Source: Atopobacter phocae ATCC BAA-285 | GTDB taxonomy: Bacteria > Bacillota > Bacilli > Lactobacillales > Aerococcaceae | Direction: 5' to 3' | Assembly (NCBI RefSeq): GCF_000526675.1 | Contig: NZ_JAGN01000005.1 | Span: 1 to 58,853 of the forward strand | DNA length: 58,853 nucleotides | Shown here: piece after piece, positions 46,248 to 54,618 of the stretch | How positions within the stretch are numbered: position 1 is the stretch's first letter | Layout: every line of letters starts with the position of its first letter | The notes under the pieces: generated by a model | Told to the model about the DNA's origin: nothing | Databases searched by the model: none | The model's input: only the letters and a program-made list of their open reading frames with translations | Translations under genes and position numbers: made by a program

Positions 46248-46295
46248 AGACTAGATGTACTGTTGATTATAAATCAATTGCATCTAGTCTTTTTT
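46248..46295 (+). terminator. Terminator of pfkA-pyk
   Basis: A 10-bp outer stem (AGACTAGATG / CATCTAGTCT) with an inner TTGATT / AATCAA helix, then T6. Confidence 0.9.
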
Positions 46296-46521
46296 AAAGA
46301 TAATATTATACTATAGTATTTTTTGAAAGCGCCACAAGTTGATTAAGTCAATCATATGAAACATTTTTTGTTTGAATATTAACAAAACTCAATCTTATAG
46401 TTTTGGATGAAAACATTTAAAAATCACGTTTAAAACCTTTAATCAGTATGATTAAAATTATATATAATAGGCTAATGGATGTTCCTATACTATTTTTTCA
46501 TATGATAGACTTGCTTGTTTG
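46296..46521. other. Gap between pyk terminator and cvfB promoter
   Basis: AT-rich. It holds one further cre-like 14-mer (TGAAAGCGCCACAA, 46324-46337, 12 of 14) far from any promoter. An in-frame ATG at 46448 extends cvfB upstream, but lies before the likely promoter. No RNA gene recognised. Confidence 0.35.
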
Positions 46522-46530
46522 TGGTAAAAT
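46522..46530 (+). promoter_or_regulatory. Extended -10 promoter of cvfB-fur-xerD
   Basis: TGgTAAAAT, weak -35, 34 nt before ATG 46565. Its position excludes the upstream ATG at 46448 as the usual start. Confidence 0.45.
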
Positions 46531-46564
46531 AAAAGAGAACGAAGGAAATGAAAGGAGTGAATAT

Positions 46565-47428
46565 ATGATTGGAACAATCGTAACAGCTTTAGTGATTGAT
46601 ATTAATGCCGACAATATATTTGTACAAAAAGAAGGCCGCACAATGGCTGTCAGTAAAGAGGATTTAAAAAAAGCTGATGTAAAGACGATTAATTTAGGAG
46701 ATACAATAACGGGCTTTGTTTATGAAGATCGTTTTGGACAAATGCGTTTAACGCCAAACCTACCTAATATTATTAACGAGCAATATGAATTTGTTGAAGT
46801 TGTGAAAGTACGCAAAGATTTAGGCGTGTTTGTCGATGTTGGGCTTGAAGATAAGGATATTGTTGTATCAATGGATGATTTACCAAGTGAGAAGCATTTG
46901 TGGCCAAAAGTTGGCAACAAACTCTGCTTAACTTTATATACAGATCATAAAGAAAGAATGTGGGGTAAGTTAGCGGATCATTTAATTATGCAAAGTAAAT
47001 TAGTTAAAGCACCAGCCGACTTATTCAACAAAAATGTAGAAGCAATCTGTTTTGAAGTAAAACTCGTAGGAACACGTGTTTTAACGACAGAAGGTTATTT
47101 AGGTTTCTTACATCCGAACGAACGAATTGAAGAGCCAACCCTGGGTGAACTCATTTCTGCTCGAGTAATTGATGTAAAAAGTGACGGAACAATTAACATT
47201 TCAACAAAACCACGAGCTCATGAAGCGATAGGTGAAGATGCTGAAATGATTTTAGAAATGTTACGTCGTATGCCAGGCAATCAATTGCCTTATCATGATA
47301 AAAGCGATCCTGAAGAAATTAAAAGCTACTTTGGTATTTCAAAAGGTCAATTCAAACGTGCAATTGGTCATTTATTAAAAGCACGATTAATCAAAAAAAT
47401 TGACAATGGGATTGAACTCATTAAATAA
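46565..47428 (+). CDS. cvfB: CvfB family S1 RNA-binding protein (YitL-like)
   Basis: RNA-binding regulator; the staphylococcal homologue affects virulence factor expression. The 287-residue product has two to three S1-like OB domains (GTIVTALVIDINADNIFVQK; FVEVVKVRKDLGVFVDVGLE; LGELISARVIDVKSDGTINI). A C-terminal winged helix (about 230-285, LLKARLIKKIDNGIEL) ends it. ATG 46565 is chosen for the AAAGGAG 7 nt upstream. fur follows after 11 nt, so the gene heads a cvfB-fur-xerD run. Confidence 0.9.
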   Translation: MIGTIVTALVIDINADNIFVQKEGRTMAVSKEDLKKADVKTINLGDTITGFVYEDRFGQMRLTPNLPNIINEQYEFVEVVKVRKDLGVFVDVGLEDKDIVVSMDDLPSEKHLWPKVGNKLCLTLYTDHKERMWGKLADHLIMQSKLVKAPADLFNKNVEAICFEVKLVGTRVLTTEGYLGFLHPNERIEEPTLGELISARVIDVKSDGTINISTKPRAHEAIGEDAEMILEMLRRMPGNQLPYHDKSDPEEIKSYFGISKGQFKRAIGHLLKARLIKKIDNGIELIK

Positions 47429-47439
47429 GGAGGGTTAGC

Positions 47440-47919
47440 GTGGGGCAGCAAACCAATCGAACGATTCAACAAAAATTACAAGCCGCAGGTTATAAATTAA
47501 CGCCTCAACGTGAAATGACACTTCAAGTGTTGTTAGATAAAGATGAAGAACATTTGAGTGCGGAAGAAATTTATATGTTATTAAAAGCTAATTACCCTTC
47601 AATTGGCTTAGCAACAGTTTATCGAACGTTAGATATATTAACTGAGATTGGTGTTATCTATAAAGTGAACTTTGATGATGGTTTGGCTCGATATGATTTG
47701 AAAACAACGGGTTCTGAACACTTCCACCATCATTTACTTTGTTTAGAGTGCGGCAAAATAGATGAAGTATTTGATGATTTACTAGTGGATATCGAGCCAA
47801 TCGTTGAACGAGATTACCAATTTAAAGTAGTTGATCATCGTTTAACTTTTCATGGTATATGTGCAGAATGTCAAGCTAAGCAGTTAAATAAAAAAGGATA
47901 TGCTAATGAGTCAAAATGA
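47440..47919 (+). CDS. fur: Fur-family transcriptional regulator
   Basis: Metal-responsive repressor, most likely of iron uptake. The 159 residues have an N-terminal winged helix (KLTPQREMTLQVLLDKDEEH, LATVYRTLDILTEIGVI). The metal-binding dimerisation domain has EHFHHHLLCLECGKIDEV and a second CAEC, i.e. two CxxC zinc pairs and the His-rich site. Fur rather than PerR or Zur is favoured because the fur-xerD-deoB-punA order equals that of Bacillus fur. Start GTG 47440 after AAGGAGGG. Its end overlaps xerD by 14 nt. Confidence 0.88.
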   Translation: MGQQTNRTIQQKLQAAGYKLTPQREMTLQVLLDKDEEHLSAEEIYMLLKANYPSIGLATVYRTLDILTEIGVIYKVNFDDGLARYDLKTTGSEHFHHHLLCLECGKIDEVFDDLLVDIEPIVERDYQFKVVDHRLTFHGICAECQAKQLNKKGYANESK

Positions 47920-48811
47920 GCATCCTGTAATTGTTGATTTTATAAATTATTTGAAAACAGAACGCGGCTTAGCACCATTGACGGTAGAAAGTTATTTAAG
48001 GGATATTAAGCAGTTTCAGGAATTTTTAATCAATGAATATCAGTCTAGTCAGCATTTGACCTCATTTGAGATAATTGATATACAATTGTTTTTAGGAGAA
48101 TTAAGCAAACGAAATCTAACCGCATCAACAAGACAACGTAAATTGTCTTCGCTGCGGTTGTTTACAAAGTTTTTAATTCATGAGCAGTTACGTCAAGATA
48201 ATCCACTTGTTACGATTGCTTCTCCTAAAGAAGGAGACAAACTTCCTAAATTTTTATCAATCAATGAGATGCAACGATTACTTGAAGCACCTAAATTAAA
48301 TACTTTATATGGTGTTCGAGACCGTGTGATGTTAGAAGTAATGTATGCCACAGGATTACGTGTGAGCGAGCTTTGTCAATTATCACTTGATCAAACACAA
48401 TTAGATTTTGGTTTTATTCGAGTAATTGGTAAAGGTAAAAAAGAAAGACTGATTCCTATAAGCGAACGTTTAAACGTTTTTTTAGATCAATATTTAAACC
48501 AAATTCGTCCTCAATTATTAAAAGATAAAGAAACGAATTTAGTTTTTTTGACACAAAGAGGTAGTGGTTTTACACGCCAAGGATTTTGGAAAAATTTAAA
48601 GAAATATTTGATTGTCGCTGGATTAAGCGAAGATATTTCACCACATACATTAAGGCATTCATTTGCTAGCCATTTGCTTCAAAACGGGGCAAACTTGCGA
48701 GTAATTCAAGATTTACTTGGTCATGAAAATATAAGTACGACAGAAGTCTACACGCATTTGAATACAAGTCATTTGCGACACATATATAATCAGTCACATC
48801 CAAGAGAATAA
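47906..48811 (+). CDS. xerD: Tyrosine recombinase XerD
   Basis: Resolves chromosome dimers at dif together with XerC, activated by FtsK. The 301 residues have an N-terminal SAM-like domain ([20 protein letters not shown]) and a C-terminal catalytic domain with Arg in [31 protein letters not shown] and the nucleophile Tyr in VYTHLN. ATG 47906 is preferred (7-8 nt after AAGGA) over ATG 47900, which overlaps the site. It overlaps fur by 14 nt. XerD rather than XerC is inferred from the fur/deoB neighbours. Confidence 0.93.
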   Translation: MSQNEHPVIVDFINYLKTERGLAPLTVESYLRDIKQFQEFLINEYQSSQHLTSFEIIDIQLFLGELSKRNLTASTRQRKLSSLRLFTKFLIHEQLRQDNPLVTIASPKEGDKLPKFLSINEMQRLLEAPKLNTLYGVRDRVMLEVMYATGLRVSELCQLSLDQTQLDFGFIRVIGKGKKERLIPISERLNVFLDQYLNQIRPQLLKDKETNLVFLTQRGSGFTRQGFWKNLKKYLIVAGLSEDISPHTLRHSFASHLLQNGANLRVIQDLLGHENISTTEVYTHLNTSHLRHIYNQSHPRE

Positions 48812-48834
48812 ATAGAATAGATGAGGTGCAAAAA

Positions 48835-50004
48835 ATGGAATTTAAAAGAGTACACGTTATTGTAATGGATTCAGTTGGAATTGGTGAACAACCTGATGCA
48901 GATAAATTTGGTGATGTTGGAGCACATACCCTTGGACATATTGCCGAAAATATGTCATTAAATCTTCCTGAAATGGAGAAAATGGGTCTAGCTAAAATTG
49001 AACCATTAAATGGAATACAAGCAATTGAACCAGAAAAAGGATATTATACGAAATTAGAAGAAGAATCAGTGGGAAAAGATACGATGACTGGTCATTGGGA
49101 ATTAATGGGTTTACATATCGACACACCATTTCGTGTATTTCCTGATGGATTCCCTGATGAATTACTGGATCAAATTAAAGAACATACAGGGCGTGGCGTT
49201 CTAGCAAATAAACCAGCTAGTGGAACAGCAGTTATTGATGAATACGGTGAAGAACAAATGAAAACAGGCGATTTAATTATTTATACTTCTGCTGATCCTG
49301 TATTACAAATTGCTGCTCACGAAGAAATTATTCCATTAGAAGAATTATATGAAATTTGTGAATATGTACGTGAAATTACTTTAGATGAACCATACAAAAT
49401 TGGTCGTATTATTGCACGTCCATATGTGGGAGAACCAGGTAACTTTACTCGTACATCAAATCGTCATGACTATGCACTAAGCCCTACAGGTAAGACAGTA
49501 TTGGATCAATTAAAAGCAGCTGATTATGATGTAATTGCAGTTGGTAAAATTAACGATATTTTCAATGGTCAAGGAATTACTGAATTCGTTCGTACGAAAA
49601 GCAATATGGATGGCGTTGACAAATTAATAGAAGTAATGAAAAAAGACTTCACAGGTATGAGCTTTACAAACTTAGTAGATTTTGATGCTTTATTTGGACA
49701 TCGTCGTAATACGGTAGGATATGGCGAAGCATTACAAGATTTTGATGCACGTATTCCAGAAATCAAAGAACACATGCAACTGGATGATTTATTAATCATT
49801 ACTGCCGACCATGGAAATGATCCAACATTCCCTGGAACAGATCATACACGTGAATATATTCCAGTTTTAATTTACAGTCCAAAATTTAAAGGAAATGGTT
49901 TAATACCAGTTGGACATTTTGCTGATATTCAAGCAACTATTGCCGAAAACTTTAATGTTGAAAAAACAGAATTTGGTACAAGTTTCTTAGATCACTTAGT
50001 ATAA
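48835..50004 (+). CDS. deoB: Phosphopentomutase
   Basis: Interconverts (deoxy)ribose-1-phosphate and -5-phosphate, linking nucleoside breakdown to the pentose phosphate pathway. The 389 residues of the alkaline-phosphatase superfamily have [15 protein letters not shown] (metal-binding Asp), [10 protein letters not shown] with the phosphorylated Thr, [10 protein letters not shown] and [21 protein letters not shown] 48835 is chosen, 6 nt after GAGGTG; the frame begins three codons earlier inside that site. Works with punA directly downstream and with the nucleoside importer at 20.7 kb. Confidence 0.97.
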   Translation: MEFKRVHVIVMDSVGIGEQPDADKFGDVGAHTLGHIAENMSLNLPEMEKMGLAKIEPLNGIQAIEPEKGYYTKLEEESVGKDTMTGHWELMGLHIDTPFRVFPDGFPDELLDQIKEHTGRGVLANKPASGTAVIDEYGEEQMKTGDLIIYTSADPVLQIAAHEEIIPLEELYEICEYVREITLDEPYKIGRIIARPYVGEPGNFTRTSNRHDYALSPTGKTVLDQLKAADYDVIAVGKINDIFNGQGITEFVRTKSNMDGVDKLIEVMKKDFTGMSFTNLVDFDALFGHRRNTVGYGEALQDFDARIPEIKEHMQLDDLLIITADHGNDPTFPGTDHTREYIPVLIYSPKFKGNGLIPVGHFADIQATIAENFNVEKTEFGTSFLDHLV

Positions 50005-50030
50005 AATAACTAAAAAATCCGAGGTGTATT

Positions 50031-50864
50031 ATGAGCATGAATATTTCAACACAACTAGCAGAAACAAAATCTTTTTTAGAAAATAAACTTGACGTTTTAC
50101 CTAAGATTGGACTAATTTTAGGTTCAGGTTTAGGCGTATTAACAGAAGAATTATCAAACAAAATTGAAATTCCTTATGAAGATATTCCTAATTTTCCAGT
50201 ATCTACTGTTGAAGGACATGCCGGTCAATTAGTAGTTGGTGAATTAGCAGGTGTTTCAGTTTTAATTATGGATGGGCGTTTTCATTTTTATGAAGGCTAT
50301 TCAATGGGTACAGTGACATTTCCTATTCGTGTGATGAGTTTATTGAATATTGAATCATTAATTGTTACAAATGCTGCTGGTGGATGTGATCCAACATTTA
50401 CGCCAGGTGATTTAATGATTATTGATGACCATATCAACTTCTTTGGTACAAATCCATTAATTGGACCAAATATGAAAGAATTTGGGCCGCGATTCCCAGA
50501 TATGTCAGAAGCATATTATAGACCATATCGTGAATTAGTAGAGAAAGTTGCTCAAAAATTAGATATTTCAATTAAACACGGTGTGTACATTGGAATGACT
50601 GGTCCGACATACGAAACGCCAGCAGAAATAAAAATGGCTCAAGTACTTGGTGCTAGTGCAGTTGGAATGTCAACAGTTCCAGAAGTTATTGTGGCAAATC
50701 ATAGTGGTATTAAATGTGTGGGTATTTCCTGTATAACAAATATGGCGGCTGGTTTGCAAGTTAATCTAAATCATGAAGAAGTAGTTGAAACAACGCAACG
50801 TGTTAAAAATGTTTTCAAACAGTTAGTGACAGAATTAGTTGTTGAAATTCATAATAGCAAATAA
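50031..50864 (+). CDS. punA: Purine nucleoside phosphorylase (PNP-I, trimeric type)
   Basis: Splits inosine and guanosine with phosphate into base and (deoxy)ribose-1-phosphate. The 277 residues have IGLILGSGLGVLTEEL (phosphate site), VEGHAGQLVVGE, GRFHFYEGYSMG, TNAAGGCDPTFTPGDLM and the base-binding GPTYETPAEIKM followed by VGMSTVPEVIVANH. GAGGTG precedes ATG 50031. deoB, 26 nt upstream, uses its sugar product. The order xerD-deoB-punA is conserved with Bacillus. Confidence 0.95.
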   Translation: MSMNISTQLAETKSFLENKLDVLPKIGLILGSGLGVLTEELSNKIEIPYEDIPNFPVSTVEGHAGQLVVGELAGVSVLIMDGRFHFYEGYSMGTVTFPIRVMSLLNIESLIVTNAAGGCDPTFTPGDLMIIDDHINFFGTNPLIGPNMKEFGPRFPDMSEAYYRPYRELVEKVAQKLDISIKHGVYIGMTGPTYETPAEIKMAQVLGASAVGMSTVPEVIVANHSGIKCVGISCITNMAAGLQVNLNHEEVVETTQRVKNVFKQLVTELVVEIHNSK

Positions 50865-50889
50865 AAGAGATTATTGATGAGGTGAGAAG

Positions 50890-51279
50890 GTGTTAGTTAG
50901 ATGTAAACCAGAGCAACAAAAAATTGCCATGGGATTATTGTCTTATATTTCAGATTTTAAAGACATGGATCGTTTGAACCAACTAATGGATACATATCGG
51001 GAAAATGAGCAGAAACACTTATACTTGTGGTCAGATAAAGAAACAGACAATTTTGTAGCAGTAATCGGTGTTGAAATTGGAGATGAAGTTATTATTCGAC
51101 AATTAGCCGTTAATCCATCTTTTCGTAATGAAGGAATTGCACATCAAGTATTAGATCAATTGCAACAAATCTTCCCGAATAAAAACATGATTGGTACTTT
51201 AGAAATGAATTCAATTGTTGCTCATTGGGAAAATGCTAATTACCAAGCCAATAATTCTAATGATGGGAAGATTGATTAG
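50890..51279 (+). CDS. ribT: RibT-like GNAT acetyltransferase
   Basis: The 129-residue GNAT-fold protein opens MLVRCKPEQQKIAMGLLSYI, has HLYLWSDKETDNFVAVIGVE and the acetyl-CoA region IRQLAVNPSFRNEGIAHQVL. These segments match RibT, which in Bacillus ends the riboflavin operon next to scpAB; substrate unknown. Start GTG 50890 after GAGGTG. Its stop shares one base with the scpA start. The riboflavin synthesis genes themselves are not in this window, while the FMN-controlled importer ribU lies 2.3 kb downstream. Confidence 0.85.
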   Translation: MLVRCKPEQQKIAMGLLSYISDFKDMDRLNQLMDTYRENEQKHLYLWSDKETDNFVAVIGVEIGDEVIIRQLAVNPSFRNEGIAHQVLDQLQQIFPNKNMIGTLEMNSIVAHWENANYQANNSNDGKID

Positions 51280-52055
51280 TGATTAAGTCAGTTGCAAAAG
51301 AGACTTCTTTTGAGGGAACTTCGAATGAAGTGATGCAAATAAAAATTGATCAATTTGAGGGCCCGTTAGATTTACTTTTGTCTTTAATTCGTTCTTTAAA
51401 ATTAGATATTGAGACTTTACCAATTAGTGAAGTAACGACGCAGTATATTAATTATATTCACTCCATGCAAGAATTATCGCTTGAAGTAGCCAGTGAATAT
51501 TTAGTGATGGCAGCTACACTAATCGAAATTAAAGGACGAGAGCTACTGCCACAAATTGAAAAAGAAGTAGAAGAAAACATAGATAGTCCCAAAGAACAAT
51601 TAATTCAACAATTAAAATTGTATCAACAGTACAAGGCAATGGATGAAACCTTTAAATCTCTTGAAGATAAACGTGGATTTCATAAGCATCGTCCCCCTGC
51701 TGATTTATCTGACTTAGTGGTTCATGTACCGTTAGAATCAGGAGAAGTTGAATTACAAGATTTATTTCGTGCATTATCTAAAATGTCATTACGTTTTAAA
51801 TTAGATCAACCCATTGTAAGAACAATGGTAAAAGATCCAATAACTGTTGAAAAAAGTATGAAACGATTAATGAATCGATTAACCCAATCCAATCAACCCA
51901 TTCGATTAATCGATAGTATTGACGTATTAAATAAAACAGCTGTAGTGAGTTATTTTTTAGCGTTTTTACAATTAGTCCGTAATGGTGATATAACATTTAA
52001 ACAAGAACATCGAAATGATGATATTTGGATTGAAAAGATGAGCAAGGACGATTAA
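51279..52055 (+). CDS. scpA: Segregation and condensation protein A
   Basis: Kleisin subunit that bridges SMC heads and binds ScpB in the condensin complex. The 258 residues carry the kleisin N-terminus IKIDQFEGPLDLLLSLIRSL, SEVTTQYINYIHSMQELSLE, ASEYLVMAATLIEIKGRELL, and a C-terminal winged helix. The start is GTG 51279, overlapping the ribT stop by one base and 8 nt after GGGAAG; an ATG at 51333 (MQIKIDQFEG) is a possible alternative that would remove 18 residues without family similarity. scpB follows after 3 nt. Confidence 0.94.
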   Translation: MIKSVAKETSFEGTSNEVMQIKIDQFEGPLDLLLSLIRSLKLDIETLPISEVTTQYINYIHSMQELSLEVASEYLVMAATLIEIKGRELLPQIEKEVEENIDSPKEQLIQQLKLYQQYKAMDETFKSLEDKRGFHKHRPPADLSDLVVHVPLESGEVELQDLFRALSKMSLRFKLDQPIVRTMVKDPITVEKSMKRLMNRLTQSNQPIRLIDSIDVLNKTAVVSYFLAFLQLVRNGDITFKQEHRNDDIWIEKMSKDD

Positions 52056-52058
52056 TAA

Positions 52059-52619
52059 ATGAAATTATTACAACAAATTGAAAGCTTACTTTTTGTTTCA
52101 GGTGAAGAGGGAATTAGTATAGAAGAACTAACAATGCTGCTATCTTCATCTGAACAAGAAGTGAAATACAATATTTTAACATTACAACAAGCCTATCATT
52201 GGAGGCCATCTGCTTTAACTATTATAGTAACAGCTGGACGTTACAAAATTAGTACTAAAAAAGAATTTTACCCAATCATTGAACAGTTTGCGCACTCTCC
52301 ACTTCAAGTGAAGCTGTCACAAGCAGTATTGGAGACTTTAATTATCATAGCCTATCGTCAACCGATAACTCGTGTTGAAATTGATCATATTCGTGGTGTG
52401 CAGTCACAAGCAGCCATTCAACGTTTAATTCTTCGCGGATTGATACAAGAGTCAGGAAGACTTGAGAAGCCAGGTCGTCCAAAATTATATGAAACGACAG
52501 ATTATTTTCTAGATTATTTTGGGTTGAATACAATTGATGATTTACCCGCATTATTTGATCCAATTGATTTAGAAATCAAACAACCCATTGATTTGTTTGA
52601 TAAAGATAATTTTGAATAA
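52059..52619 (+). CDS. scpB: Segregation and condensation protein B
   Basis: Dimeric winged-helix partner of ScpA in the SMC complex. The 186 residues have two winged-helix units: LLQQIESLLFVSGEEGISIE near the N-terminus and the conserved ALTIIVTAGRYKIST, LSQAVLETLIIIAYRQPITR, GVQSQAAIQRLILRGLIQ and GRPKLYETTDYFLDYFGL. The ATG comes 3 nt after the scpA stop with AAGGA inside the scpA end. rluB follows 27 nt later, the conserved scpA-scpB-rluB order. Confidence 0.95.
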   Translation: MKLLQQIESLLFVSGEEGISIEELTMLLSSSEQEVKYNILTLQQAYHWRPSALTIIVTAGRYKISTKKEFYPIIEQFAHSPLQVKLSQAVLETLIIIAYRQPITRVEIDHIRGVQSQAAIQRLILRGLIQESGRLEKPGRPKLYETTDYFLDYFGLNTIDDLPALFDPIDLEIKQPIDLFDKDNFE

Positions 52620-52646
52620 AATGAAGTGAAATAAAGGAGCTTATAA

Positions 52647-53375
52647 ATGGAACGATTACAGAAAGTCTTAGCACAAGCAGGTATTGCTTCTCGAAGAAAA
52701 TCCGAAGAAATTATTCAGTCTGGTCGAGTGACGGTGAATGGTCAAGTAGTGACAGAGTTAGGCGTTAAAGTAGGAATGAATGATCATATTAAAGTAGATG
52801 GCGTTTTAATTACTAAAGAAGAGAAAGTCTATTATTTATTCTATAAACCGAAAAATGTATTGTCGAGTGTGAGTGATGACCGGGGACGTTCAGTCGTTGT
52901 CGATTATTTTGAAACAGATAAACGTATTTATCCCGTGGGACGACTAGATTTTGACACAACTGGTGTTCTTTTAATGACAAATGACGGAGAATTTAGCCAA
53001 TCGTTAATGCATCCTAAATTTCAAGTAGAAAAAGAATATATTGCAACCATTTCAGGTGTTCCAACGGATGAAAAACTTTTACGTTTGGAACGAGGTATTC
53101 AACTTGAAAAAGGAAAAACTAGTCCAGCAAAAGTAAAAGTCATTAAAAGAAACACAAAGAAAAATACAGCTATTATTTCATTAGTCATTCATGAAGGATG
53201 GAACCATCAAGTAAAAAAAATGTTTGAAGCAATTGGACATCCCGTAATGAAACTTAAAAGAGAACGTGTTGCCTTTCTGACATTAGGTCAGTTAACACCA
53301 GGCGAACATCGTCCATTGAAACCTTATGAAATTGTCAAATTAAAACAACTTAGTGGACAAGATAGTAAAAATTAA
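52647..53375 (+). CDS. rluB: 23S rRNA pseudouridine synthase RluB/RsuA family
   Basis: Isomerises a uridine of 23S rRNA near the peptidyl transferase centre. The 242 residues have an N-terminal S4 domain (MERLQKVLAQAGIASRRKSE, SGRVTVNGQ) and a catalytic domain with GRLDFDTTGVLLMTNDG containing the catalytic Asp, then VEKEYIATISG and NHQVKKMFEAIGHPV. AAAGGAG precedes ATG 52647. RluB rather than RsuA is favoured by the scpB neighbour. Confidence 0.93.
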   Translation: MERLQKVLAQAGIASRRKSEEIIQSGRVTVNGQVVTELGVKVGMNDHIKVDGVLITKEEKVYYLFYKPKNVLSSVSDDRGRSVVVDYFETDKRIYPVGRLDFDTTGVLLMTNDGEFSQSLMHPKFQVEKEYIATISGVPTDEKLLRLERGIQLEKGKTSPAKVKVIKRNTKKNTAIISLVIHEGWNHQVKKMFEAIGHPVMKLKRERVAFLTLGQLTPGEHRPLKPYEIVKLKQLSGQDSKN

Positions 53376-53410
53376 GTAAAATGCAAATGTAATAAAAAAT
53401 CAATTGATTC

Positions 53411-53519
53411 GTCTTCAGGGGCGGGGTGCAATTCCCCACCGGTAGTTATAGTCTACGAACTCGAAAGAGCCGAACTGGTGAAATTCCAGTACCGACAGTA
53501 TAGTCTGGATAAAGAAGAT
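53411..53519 (+). ncRNA. FMN riboswitch (RFN element)
   Basis: Contains the conserved RFN pieces in order: TCTTCAGGGGCGGGGTGCAA, ATTCCCCACCGG, AGCCGAACTGGTGAAATTCC, AGTACCGACAGTATAGTC, TGGAT and AAAGAAGA, which closes P1 with the initial TCTTC. It binds FMN and controls ribU. The terminator stem at 53534-53561 directly follows, so premature termination is the likely mode. Confidence 0.95.
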
Positions 53520-53533
53520 GGGGTTTTTAATGG

Positions 53534-53569
53534 ACTCTATTTTTCTGACGAGAAATAGAGTTTTTATTT
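53534..53569 (+). terminator. Riboswitch expression-platform terminator before ribU
   Basis: A 12-bp stem with one U-G pair (ACTCTATTTTTC / GAGAAATAGAGT), 4-nt loop, T-rich tail, 36 nt before the ribU start codon. Confidence 0.8.
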
Positions 53570-53605
53570 ATCCTTCCTGATATGAATCGTTAGGAGGAAA
53601 TCATT

Positions 53606-54202
53606 ATGGCGTCACAATCAAAAATTAATCGTCAAATAGGTGCGGCAATTTTAGGGGCAGTGGCATTTATTGTTATGTTTTTTCATTTTCCCATTATCCC
53701 ATTTGTACCGTATTTAAAAATTGATTTTAGCGACACAATTCTTTTGCTAAGTGGATTATTGTATGGGCCTCAAGCTGTACTGATGACAGGTTTCATACGA
53801 AGTGCATTACATTATATTCAAACAGGGGGAGACTTAGGATATCCAATCGGAGTAACAGCAAGTTTTATTGCTTCTATTAGTTTGTTATTACCTGTACTAC
53901 AAGCAACTAAAACGGAATTATCTGTAAAAAATTTCGTGAAAGGTAGTATTTTTGGAATCATTATCTTAACAATTGTTATGGTGATTTTGAATTGGTTTGT
54001 CCTTACTCCAATATATTTTAAATTATTTAACTTACAAATTGAATCGCTAAAAGAATTGATTGTTTATGGTATCGTACCATTTAACATGATTAAAGGTGTT
54101 TTAGTTTCAATCGTGAATTTACTTGTGTATTTAAAAGTATATCCATTTTTACGTAAAAGATTAAAAGTAAAACCAACATGCACAACCACAAAGTTAAAAT
54201 AA
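53606..54202 (+). CDS. ribU: Riboflavin ECF transporter S component RibU
   Basis: Membrane subunit that binds riboflavin and works with a shared ECF energising module encoded elsewhere. The 198 residues have about six helices with the RibU pattern: IGAAILGAVAFIVMFFHFPI, FVPYLKIDFSDTILLLSGLL, GPQAVLMTGFIRSALHYIQT, GGDLGYPIG and FNMIKGVLVSIVN near the end. TAGGAGG precedes the ATG. The riboswitch upstream confirms the substrate. Monocistronic. Confidence 0.95.
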   Translation: MASQSKINRQIGAAILGAVAFIVMFFHFPIIPFVPYLKIDFSDTILLLSGLLYGPQAVLMTGFIRSALHYIQTGGDLGYPIGVTASFIASISLLLPVLQATKTELSVKNFVKGSIFGIIILTIVMVILNWFVLTPIYFKLFNLQIESLKELIVYGIVPFNMIKGVLVSIVNLLVYLKVYPFLRKRLKVKPTCTTTKLK

Positions 54203-54226
54203 AAAAATGAAATAAATTAAAGAAGA

Positions 54227-54265
54227 GAAGATGTCGTCACTATATGATGAGCATCTTCTTTTTTT
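54227..54265 (+). terminator. Terminator of ribU
   Basis: GAAGATG (54227-54233) pairs with CATCTTC (54252-54258), with an inner CGTCA/TGATG helix, then T7. Confidence 0.85.
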
Positions 54266-54362
54266 AGGACATATGCTTGTTACTGAATTAATTAGTGGAA
54301 TTTAGTGCTTAGAATCAATAAGACATATTCAAATGACAATCGATGCGCACGACTTTCTTTTT

Positions 54363-54371
54363 TGATATACT
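54363..54371 (+). promoter_or_regulatory. Extended -10 pointing to ypbB-recQ, antisense to fer
   Basis: TGaTATACT on the plus strand overlaps the fer stop codon. The next plus-strand gene is ypbB, 248 bp on, so the transcript would cover all of fer in antisense. No good -35. Confidence 0.4.
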
Positions 54372-54591
54372 AAGAAAATGGTTGAGTTTTTCTTTTTATC
54401 GCTCCAGTTGGGCAAGCTGTATAAGCAACTTTGATTTTAATCATATCATTTTGATTGAAATCATGAGTTCCTGAATTATTATCTTGAATTAAATAAGCAA
54501 GACCTTCATGGTTATTTTCAAAATATTGTTCGGCTTTTAGTGCACATAAACCACATGCAATGCACTCTTCTTGATTTACTTTAAAAAACAA
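54370..54591 (-). CDS. fer: [4Fe-4S] ferredoxin
   Basis: Small cytosolic electron carrier of about 73 residues with one cluster: Cys10, Cys13 and Cys16 in CIACGLC and the fourth Cys in ACPTGAIK, as in Bacillus Fer. The frame is open to GTG 54600, which overlaps AGGTG; the TTG at 54591, 6 nt after it, is the better start and gives MFFKVNQEECIACG. It is divergent from ypbB-recQ, the Bacillus arrangement, with only 27 bp between start codons. The electron partners are not in this window. Confidence 0.88.
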   Translation of the reverse strand: MFFKVNQEECIACGLCALKAEQYFENNHEGLAYLIQDNNSGTHDFNQNDMIKIKVAYTACPTGAIKRKTQPFS

Positions 54592-54618
54592 TAACAACAC
54601 CTACTTTCGGAGGAAATA

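Noticed and set aside
46324-46337. cre-like TGAAAGCGCCACAA after pyk
   Set aside because: It matches 12 of 14 bases, but lies between a terminator and a distant promoter, so no regulated gene is evident.
46448-46564. Upstream extension of cvfB to the ATG at 46448
   Set aside because: The extra 39 residues have no family similarity or ribosome site, and the likely promoter lies inside them.
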